DNA of 64,000 nt from Ciona intestinalis (lineage: Eukaryota; Chordata; Ascidiacea; Phlebobranchia; Cionidae). The stretch is taken from positions 3,416,977 to 3,480,976 of the forward strand of contig NC_020167.2 of assembly GCF_000224145.3 (NCBI RefSeq), given 5' to 3'. Under the pieces are notes generated by a model. That model did no database searches. It saw only the letters and a program-made list of their open reading frames with translations, and was not told the DNA's origin. The position numbers and the translations under genes were made by a program. How positions within the stretch are numbered: position 1 is the stretch's first letter; each line of letters begins with the position of its first letter. Below, one piece after another: positions 56,501 to 64,000 of this stretch.

Positions 56501-59500
56501 TTGCGTTGTGTTTTGCCCAACTTTAAAATCAACGTCCAGAAACTGTGTTGGCCTAATGCGCAATCGAGTTTCAGCAACAGTTTATTGTGCGCATAACTAA
56601 CGTTCACGGCACAGTAGTGTAATTTTTCATTTGTCTATTTTACTAGACAGAGTATTCGACTACCATTTATAGTAGGTTATTACCGTTCCGTAACCACTAA
56701 AAGCGGCTTAAACTGTAACATTAAGCTCGAGGTTAATCTTAACCGTCTTACCGGAAAATGACTTGGCGAAAACGACAAGCTGAATTTTGTAAACATTTTT
56801 TGGTCCGCCGGTGTGGCTTGCGAAATATATGGAGTAATATACAATTTCCAAAGCAGTCATTATTGTTCTAATGGGAAAATATAATACTGTGGGGTGATAT
56901 GGGATACCGTTACAACCTAAAAAAAAACATGGTTTCTTTCTGTAGGAGGTGTTTAGAAATTAAAAATGCTCTTTTAGAGTGGCGGAGCTACAGTTCTACA
57001 TTTCTGTAATTATTGCCCGATTAATTTTCCAAGTGGTGTAAGAAAAGGGAATAAAAGCATGTTCCATCTTGCCCCACAATCTAAACCCGATCGAAGAGCA
57101 TTTAATTCAATTTCTTTCTAAAACTTAAAACAAAAATGCGGTTCATATAATAGAATCATCAAAGACAGAAATATACACACCCCAGAAATCCGTCAACGAA
57201 TTATAATCCAAAAAAGAGATTCGGGTATTTGTACACGACCATGACAGCGTGCATATGTCGTTTAAAATACTTTAATTTGTTTATATGGTCCACGTCTCGT
57301 ATCCGACAACAAAGAAATTAGACTTACAAAGAAATTAGAAGGCGTTGCAATCTTTTAATTACATAATTAGTCACCCGAAGTTATACCAAGATATTGCGCA
57401 GAGCTCACGATGCTGCTTATTCAGTTTAAACTTTGGTTCGAGCCGTCTATTTCTATACATTGTCTTNNNNNNNNNNNNNNNNNNNNNNNNNNNNNNNNNN
57501 NNNNNNNNNNNNNNNNNNNNNNNNNNNNNNNNNNNNNNNNNNNNNNNNNNNNNNNNNNNNNNNNNNNNNNNNNNNNNNNNNNNNNNNNNNNNNNNNNNNN
57601 NNNNNNNNNNNNNNNNNNNNNNNNNNNNNNNNNNNNNNNNNNNNNNNNNNNNNNNNNNNNNNNNNNNNNNNNNNNNNNNNNNNNNNNNNNNNNNNNNNNN
57701 NNNNNNNNNNNNNNNNNNNNNNNNNNNNNNNNNNNNNNNNNNNNNNNNNNNNNNNNNNNNNNNNNNNNNNNNNNNNNNNNNNNNNNNNNNNNNNNNNNNN
57801 NNNNNNNNNNNNNNNNNNNNNNNNNNNNNNNNNNNNNNNNNNNNNNNNNNNNNNNNNNNNNNNNNNNNNNNNNNNNNNNNNNNNNNNNNNNNNNNNNNNN
57901 NNNNNNNNNNNNNNNNNNNNNNNNNNNNNNNNNNNNNNNNNNNNNNNNNNNNNNNNNNNNNNNNNNGTTTCCTACGTCATCAACGTAGACAGAAACGACG
58001 ACGTTGGCACGCCGGTGACGCAGCTCAGCGCTACTGACGATGATGATGTCACAGGGAACGGTTACGGTCGAGTGAGTTTCGTAGTGACGTCCGGAAATGA
58101 CGATCTCCTGTTCGATGTCGATGCAAATACAGGTTTGTGAGATTAAAACAAGTTATTTTAGGGGGAGGCAGTCGAATCGTTTTACCCGTCTTAAACATGC
58201 ATACTCGAAGCAAAAATGCATCTCATTCATAGACCCTTATTGTACACAATCAAAGAAATTTAGTTATACAATTACCCTAAAATAAATGGCTTAAAATCCG
58301 ATGAAATAAATGGCTTAAAAAATTCCTATGTTTTTTCTTGTTTTTTTTTTCAGTGTGTTGTTACCTGTTTTTTTTTCTAGTGTTTACAATACGCGATGTC
58401 CATATGTTTAAGCTTATAATCCCTTCCCACAGGACATGTATCTGTGGCCAAACCACTCACTGGAAGAGGGGTTGGTTCAATCTACGAGATCCAAGTTACT
58501 GCAGTTGATGGTGGAGGATTATCCTCGGATGTTGATGCGTCCGTTGTGATCAGCATTGTGGATGGGAGTGGAACTGGAGGCGCAGTCTTTACTCAGTCAC
58601 GCTACCTCTTCAGAGCATCGGAAGATGCAGATATAAGTGACGTACTTGGCCGAGTGTCAGCTGCCGCTGAAGGTCGGTTGTTTTTGAATAATTGAATAAA
58701 TGAATTTAACTTCTTCATCTTCGTGGCGGGTAAACGATAGTCATTATAACGTCGGTGTTATGTATATAAGTCCTCGTGCCCGCTTAATTACCAGGTTTCA
58801 AACTTTGTGGGTACTTATATTTTGTGAAGTTTTTGGCTGATAATTTAGACAAATCATAACTTGGTGTTTTGCTTAAGGACACACATGATGCTCGCAACGA
58901 TAGCAGCACCAAGCATCGAACCCAGAAACTTTGGGCTAGCGGCATGTTTATGTCGCAAGTGCAACCATTAGTTAGGTTTATCGACTAAAATATTCACCAA
59001 ACAAATTGTAAAAACATAAGCACTATTAGAAGTATAAAATCACGTTTGACTTTAAAATAAATCCGTGTGTTTAAATTGATGAAGTAACCCGCTATATTCT
59101 TCCTTCGAGAAACGTTCACAGTGGCGCCGCCTATTCAAAAGCATCTAATAATACACATCAAAGCTTCGTTTTAAAGCTATAAGTTTTAATTATCGACCCG
59201 TCTATTCTCTCCCTTTCAAGTCGCGCAAGAAAGCCAATTGACATTCACCTTCGCTCGTTGTTGTCTACGTTATAGTTACTGCTGGACTTGAATTTGAAAT
59301 TACTACAAGTTTAGATTTCCCGCTTTTGGTACCAAGAATGCTATATTTCTTTGGGAACTAGTTTTCTGGCACACAGCATTTTACATAGATTCAACTTTTC
59401 TACTCTTTATAAAAACACTTTAAAACAATTGTTTTTCTTCTATTTTAGATGGCGGTTCTGTGACGTACTTCATACGTCACGATCCACCTCGCAGCAGTTG

Positions 59501-62500
59501 GTTTGCTGTACGCTCTAATGGTGACGTCATAGTGACGTCACAGATGGACAGAGAAGTGTTTTCAACAGTCTCATTCCAGGTACACAAGGTTGAATGTTCA
59601 ACTAGATTATTTTAATTGTATTTTTAGTAGTCCTACGGTCATTAGAAAGAGTCATATGTTGTATAATTGTATATAAACTATTTGTTTTAATTATTGCCTC
59701 TTTATTTTATTGTTCAATAATTTCTCACAGTTTCACCTGGTGTGCTACAACAGAAGCACCTATTTTATATTCTTCCATTACTATTATATGAATCGCAAAC
59801 GTTTAAAACAACTTTTACAAATTGACCCTTAAATAATGTGTGTTTATTTCATTGAACAATATTTTCTCACAATTTCACCTGTATATACAACAGGAGCATA
59901 TGATTTAAATTCGCCTATAACCATTCAACCAGTCTCGAAAATTGATATCAAAGTTTAGATATCATTCTTCTTAAACTGCCAGGTCATTGCGTCATCCGGG
60001 ACACCCCCTATTTTCGGCTTTGCCATGGTAACCGTGGAAATCTCTGACGTCAACGATAACGCCCCACATTTCCTGTCGAGCACGGAAGGCGCTCTTGGTT
60101 CTGTTACAATACCTTACACTACATTGGTTGGGGGCAAAGTGCATTCTGTGGTTGCTGTTGACGACGACCAAGGCAGGAACGGCCAGGTAAACACATTTGG
60201 GATTTTGTATATTTATATATTTTGGGCGAAATACTTTGACTTTTGTGCCTATTTTTTGTGGGGGGGGGGGTTGCTTCTGTGTATAAATAGTAGGGTGCGG
60301 AAGACGGTACACCTTTAGCACATAATATCCAACTATCCTGATCGTATTTTAAACAATTAACAACGGTCTATGGAAGTCGTGAGGATGCGGTTTTATAATT
60401 CTTTGAATGTTCTTTGTTGACTACCAAATTGGACGAGAAAGTTTTGAAATGTGTCCCATCTTCCCCCACCCTAATATATACGTTATTTGGAGAAAGAATA
60501 TTTTGGTAATTACAGTGAGAGAAGTGCATAAATATGGAATAGCCGCTTGTTTTTTTTTTAATTGCTAAGCAAATATGGTGGTTCCAAGAACCGGTCGGAA
60601 AACCGGTGTATCTACGAAACATCGACGTTCATAACCTCCATTAATAAACAATGAACACGCGCTTATCTCGGGAGCTGTTTAGATAAATTTTCCCAGGCTA
60701 TTGCGGATGTCGTTGATTTTCACATTGCGACAATCGACATCAAAGCAACGTAATTCCAATAACCGGCACCCTTAAAGATTTATGTAAATCTTGAAAGATC
60801 CGGATTTTCAGAAAAATCCCGGCACATGATCGTACTCCAAATATCGGTGTCTTTGAATTACCGTTCATATGCTCCAGGTATAGTCTCGGGTTCCGCCTCA
60901 TGTTACGCGCAATGTTTATTAATTAGGTTTAACAGTAATTCGAAGACGTGTTAAATGCGTATTTTATGTTCATGTTCCATCGTAGTTTATATACTGTTTG
61001 TTTGTGTATGTACGTGGCGTTTATTGTTCCTTGTAACGGCTTAATCGTGAAAACACTTACGTTAAACATCGTCGTTATCGAGTAATCGCTTATCGTCGTT
61101 ACGCGTTATGTTGTAATCTTATTGATTTCCTGATAAAACGACTTTCTCAGTATTGCGATAATAATTATCCTAAAACACACAAGCGTAAATCTCGAGGCTT
61201 AAATAGATTAAATCGTATTATCATACAAATGTTAGGCTACCCTGTGACACAGTTGTTAGCGCGCATGTCGGTAACCCATGGGTAATGAGTTCAAGGCTCG
61301 TCGCTGCTACGTTATGGGCATATAACGACTGTCGTTTTCCGGCCACGCCAGGATAAAGCAAGTTACATTTATTTATTTATCCTCTGCTTAGTAAAAAATG
61401 AATAAATGTAAGACGTTATAACATGGGCGTGTTTTATTCACATACTGTTCGAAGTTTGTTTTACACAACTTTTATTTTAATATACAGTAGGGTGGGAGAA
61501 GATGGGACTTTTTAGCACATACTATTCAAGTATCCTGTTCGTGTTTTGAACAATTAACAACGCTCTTTTATAGTTGCGAGGATACGGTTATATATTTCTG
61601 TAACAATTTTTTGTTAACTACCAAATGGGACAATAAAAGAGAGTGAAAACATGTCCCATCTTACCCCAACCTACCCTATGACCAGGTGAACTACCGACTT
61701 CAGTCTGACTTCTTCATGGTTGATGAAAACACGGGAGTCATAACATTATCAAGGGAACTGCCACAGCATACAACAGACTACAGGTATTGACTGTATTTTA
61801 AAACAAAACGTGTGGACAAAAACTATTGGTTGAACTCTAAAGCAATTTTTTGAAACCATTTTTTAGTTAAATTTTAGTTTAGCTTTATTTAAAATTGGAT
61901 AAATAGGTTTTCTAATCCCCCTTTTTGCTGATGCAGTTTGAATATTGAAGCATATGATGAAGGGGAACCCCCTCAAGTGACACAAGCAAACTTATTGATT
62001 CACACCACAGCTCCTGATGTTAACTGCCCAGTGTTTCCAGCTGCATTTCGATTTAGTGTTGCCGAAAGTACCCCACTTTCAAAGAGGTACAGAAATACTT
62101 CTTTTATGATAAAATTCTGCTTCCCCTTTTTTATTCAATATTTGTAGCTCACAATTCGTCTTGTGGGTAGTGCGCATGCACAGAAGTTACGGGTTCAAGG
62201 CTCGTAGCTGCTACTGTTCCAAGCGCATGTGATCTTGAGAAAGACACTTCCCAGAAATTACCTCTTCTTAGTGGTCACTAATGGGTTGTCTAAATAAAAA
62301 CACTTACCTATAAGGTTACATGCATGGTAACTCGTAAGCTGACTCAAGGTATATAAAAAAGGACATCCATGTTATAACAAGTGTTGTTTTCCGGCCACAC
62401 GTGGCTAAAGCAAGTTACATTCATTCATTTAAACATTATTACACCTTAGTTTCAGCAACATACAAGCCACTACCATCAACTCCACAGCTAAGATCGCTTA

Positions 62501-64000
62501 CTTCATCCAATCAAGCTCTTCTTCTTTCATCTTCTCCATCTTTTCCAATGGATCACTCTACTTGAACAAACCACTGGACCATGAAACACAGGACTTCTAC
62601 ACGTTCAAGGTGAAAATACTAAAATATAGCCTACATTTATGTATATGGTTATTTATATCATTTTGCATTGAATTATAAATGAACACTTTTGACCATTATG
62701 ATTTTTTTTATAAAAACAAAATTGGATTTTGTTCTGGTTCTATGTTTAATATTGAGTTTTTAAACAGTTTTTATTTAAACTAAAACATCATTGTATTTAT
62801 TTGGTGGTGTGGTACAATGGTTACAGCTCTCGTTAGTAGACCAGAGATTTATGGTTCAAGACTCAACAATGCTACCATTGTGGGCGTATGTGTCAAACAC
62901 TTAAGGGCAATTCCCTTAGCGTAGTGGTCCCTCATTGGTTATTCAGATTGTCAGCCATACAGAAAAAATATAACAATCACCCACAAAGTTACATAATTGG
63001 TAACTCGGTAAAAACTACAATAATATTTTTATTTTTTCTACAACTATACATCCAGGTGACTGCCACTGGTTTTCCCTCCGTCTCAATTTTTGCCGATTCA
63101 TGCTATGTGAATGCTGACGTCACAATCGACGTAACCGACGTGAACGACAACTCACCTATTTTCACCAAACAAACTTACAAGTTCAGTATTGAGGAAAATT
63201 TGGCGGGTGGTTCAGAAGTTGGAATAGTATCAGCAACTGACGTAGATGCCAATGATGATGTGTTTTATACGTTTGCTGTTGATTCCAATAAATTCTCCAT
63301 AAACCGAGCAACAGGTGATAGTTTCCTAAACTCTAATGCAGAACATGAATGCGTCAGATCAGAAACTGTATAAAAACACTTTAATGTTGTTTATCTAAAT
63401 AAAAATATCCTTCCTAAGTCCAGCATCCAGGAAAAAATATGTCTGTTCGGCTCAGTGACGAAGTGGTTAGCGCGCGTGCCTCTAACCCATAGGTAATGGG
63501 TTTTAGGCTCGTCGCTGCTACCATTGCCGGCGTATGTGTCCTTGGGCAAGACTCTTAACATGAGTTGCTCCAACCCAGAGGTTAATGGGTTATCCAAATT
63601 ATCAGCCACATAAAAAATGATAAACTTCAAAAAATATGATCACCACAAAGTAACATACATGGTAACTCATAAACAGGCACGAAGTGTATGAAACAATACA
63701 CTCGTGTTTTATGTATATCAGGCCACGCAAAGATAAAGTAAGGTTCATTCATTCATTCTGTTAAAGTTTCTTATGATTATTTTTAAATATGGATGTTCAC
63801 AAATAACACTATTCCATACTCAGGTGTAGTTACTACGTTGGTGCCACTTGATCATGATATCATAAAAGAACATTCCCTACTTGTTCAAGCCAGTGATGGG
63901 AAACACTTGGCTGAAAGTATGTTGCGCATCACTGTAAATGACATCAATGATAATTCGCCACAATTCCTGATGACATCATCAGAACACCTGGCTGTTGTTT
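44575..64000 (+). CDS. DCHS1: Dachsous-type giant cadherin, N-terminal part (runs off the window)
   Basis: Large atypical cadherin; Dachsous pairs with Fat in planar polarity and growth control. Exons seen: 44575-44940, 45021-45752, 46009-46118, 46327-46440, 46662-46777, 47050-47182, 48049-48247, then (5' end lost in a gap) 57967-58132, 58433-58672, 59449-59579, 59983-60186, 61686-61783, 61937-62086, 62450-62609, 63056-63314, 63824-64000. Phases agree within each block. The ATG opens a signal peptide (LALTYWLLGVVVLFQ) ending near QCQA. About ten extracellular cadherin repeats follow, with DVNDHAP, DVNDNPP (twice), DVNDNKP, DVNDNAP, DVNDNSP and DINDNSP linkers. Dachsous, rather than Fat or protocadherin, is suggested by INVIFL followed by SEGAQPGDYIARVSVSDPD, VIYLVCV plus LDRE, and VGRCFLK. 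Repeats between exon 48049-48247 and 57967 are missing, in the 500-N gap or elsewhere. No transmembrane or cytoplasmic part is reached. Confidence 0.86.
48808..49307. other. Assembly gap (500 N) in cadherin intron
   Basis: Flanked by two copies of the same sequence (48193-48807 and 49308-49912), so the contigs probably overlap or are alleles. Confidence 0.99.
49308..49912 (+). repeat. Second copy of cadherin exon 7 3' end and intron (haplotype duplicate)
   Basis: Near-identical to 48193-48807, including the last 55 bp of the exon (49308-49362) and its GTAGTT donor. Small differences: CCTTTGTTAATAAC for CCTTTGTTAGTAAC and loss of about 10 bp (CAGCAAGGCT) near 49724. It starts at the 500-N gap. 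Confidence 0.9.
55838..55897. repeat. 30-bp tandem duplication
   Basis: Unit begins CTTGGTTAGAGGTATA and ends TTTCCCAAG, twice in a row, with one C/T difference; CATTATCGGTACGTCTT also repeats just upstream (55776, 55824). Confidence 0.85.
56884..57082 (+). mobile_element. Palindromic MITE, diverged subfamily, copy 14
   Basis: ATACTGTGGGGTGATATGGG ... CCATCTTGCCCCACAATCT, like 30004-30209. Confidence 0.7.
57467..57966. other. Assembly gap (500 N) abutting a cadherin exon
   Basis: The exon at 57967-58132 starts directly at the gap, so its acceptor and possibly further cadherin exons are lost here. Confidence 0.99.
58712..58990 (-). mobile_element. tRNA-derived SINE, near full length (cadherin intron)
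   Basis: The minus strand shows, in order: CTTGCGACATAAACATGCCG, TTCTGGGTTCGATGCTTGG (B-box), GCTGCTATCGTTGCGAGC, TGTGTGTCCTTAAGC, CACAAAGTTTGAAACC and GTAATTAAGCGGGCACGAGG. Confidence 0.65.
60286..60480 (+). mobile_element. Palindromic MITE, copy 15 (cadherin intron)
   Basis: AATAGTAGGGTGCGGAAGAC ... CTTCCCCCACCCTAATATAT, preceded by a G10 run. Confidence 0.85.
61238..61385 (+). mobile_element. tRNA-derived SINE with internal deletion
   Basis: ACACAGTTGTTAGCGCGCAT and GAGTTCAAGGCTCGTCGCTG (A- and B-box regions) jump to ATATAACGACTGTCGTTTTC and CACGCCAGGATAAAGCAAG, then a TTTATTTATTTAT tail. Confidence 0.8.
61481..61680 (+). mobile_element. Palindromic MITE, copy 16, abutting a cadherin exon
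   Basis: TACAGTAGGGTGGGAGAAGA ... CATCTTACCCCAACCTACCC. Its 3' TIR ends about 5 bp before the AG (61684-61685) of the exon 61686-61783. Confidence 0.85.
62155..62432 (+). mobile_element. tRNA-derived SINE, near full length (cadherin intron)
   Basis: TTACGGGTTCAAGGCTCGTA (B-box), GAGAAAGACACTTCCCAG, CACTAATGGGTTGTCTAAAT, GGTAACTCGTAAGCTG, GTATATAAAAAAGGACATCC, TTTTCCGGCCACACGTGGC, then a CATTCATTCATTT tail. Confidence 0.8.
62798..63030 (+). mobile_element. tRNA-derived SINE, 3' truncated (cadherin intron)
   Basis: GTGTGGTACAATGGTTACAG, GGTTCAAGACTCAACAATG, CTACCATTGTGGGCGTATGT, CAGCCATACAGAAAAAATAT, CACCCACAAAGTTACATAAT, TGGTAACTCGGTAAAAACT. Ends about 26 bp before the next exon. Confidence 0.75.
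63450..63760 (+). mobile_element. tRNA-derived SINE, near full length (reference copy for this window)
   Basis: GGCTCAGTGACGAAGTGGTT, AGCGCGCGTGCCTCTAACCC (A-box region), GGGTTTTAGGCTCGTCGCTG (B-box region), TATGTGTCCTTGGGCAAGAC, ATGGGTTATCCAAATTATC, CACAAAGTAACATACATGGT, CAGGCCACGCAAAGATAAAG, then a CATTCATTCATTC tail. No tRNA acceptor stem closes it. Confidence 0.85.

Larger units (their letters stand above)
49913..57466. other. 7.5-kb CpG-rich, repeat-poor intronic stretch with no recognised exon
   Basis: Lies within the cadherin gene between exon 7 and the exon at 57967. I find no cadherin linker (DxNDN) or other family in any frame; the open frames are short and look like chance. CpG is frequent (for example six in 53581-53640, four in 55561-55620) while in ATP8A whole 60-bp lines have none. 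Transposable elements are nearly absent until the MITE at 56884. A 30-bp tandem duplication lies at 55838-55897. Confidence 0.55.

Noticed and set aside
56140-56607. 155-residue minus-strand open frame
   Set aside because: No recognisable domain, no splice partners and composition like the surrounding CpG-rich DNA; likely chance.
59522-59540. Two TGACGTCA sites 11 bp apart in cadherin exon 10
   Set aside because: They encode the conserved-looking GDVIVTS of the repeat; probably a by-product of codons. A similar site at 39100-39107 in SLC7 copy 2 is also coding.
63450-63540. tRNA gene
   Set aside because: A- and B-box like motifs are present, but no acceptor or anticodon stem closes and the sequence continues into a SINE body with a CATTCATTC tail.

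Overview
The window looks like ascidian (tunicate, Ciona-type) nuclear DNA. It is AT-rich and has compact, intron-rich genes of clear chordate type. It is littered with short palindromic MITEs and tRNA-derived SINEs, and it carries strong heterozygosity: several gap-flanked stretches are near-identical second copies that look like unmerged haplotypes. I cannot tell C. intestinalis from C. savignyi, or a close relative, by eye. All six N-runs are exactly 50 or 500 bases, so they are placeholder gaps of unknown true size.

Layout, all genes on the + strand: (1) 1-3275, repeat-rich intergenic DNA with two gap-flanked duplications. (2) 3276-22030, a 28-exon P4-ATPase phospholipid flippase (ATP8A type, about 1182 aa), with allelic copies of exons 2, 3 and 11 scaffolded into intron 1. 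(3) 24011-30464, a complete 15-exon glutamate-cysteine ligase catalytic subunit (GCLC, 640 aa). (4) 30771-33463, a 10-exon SLC17/sialin-type MFS transporter (510 aa). (5) 34987-43114, three tandem SLC7-type amino-acid transporter light chains (511, 482 and about 484 aa); the third has a 2-bp frameshift in exon 3. (6) 44575 to the window end, the N-terminal half of a giant Dachsous-type cadherin. The cadherin is interrupted by a 500-N gap, a haplotype duplicate and a 7.5-kb CpG-rich stretch in which I see no exons.

Function: the flippase is a housekeeping membrane enzyme, and the cadherin is a planar-polarity/growth-control adhesion protein. The middle block is metabolically suggestive. GCLC, the rate-limiting enzyme of glutathione synthesis, lies next to an organic-anion transporter and three SLC7 carriers of the cystine/neutral amino-acid type, which could supply its substrates. 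That link is inference from family and position.

Themes for a second look: haplotype fragments inside genes; outron-like 3' splice sites just upstream of most start codons, which would fit spliced-leader trans-splicing; a MITE whose end supplies a splice-acceptor pyrimidine tract; a second possible C-terminal end for the flippase; loss of the acidic TM4 residues in the SLC17 protein; and a sharp change in CpG content along the window. I found no CRISPR array, rRNA, genuine tRNA gene, bacterial operon or virus-like element.
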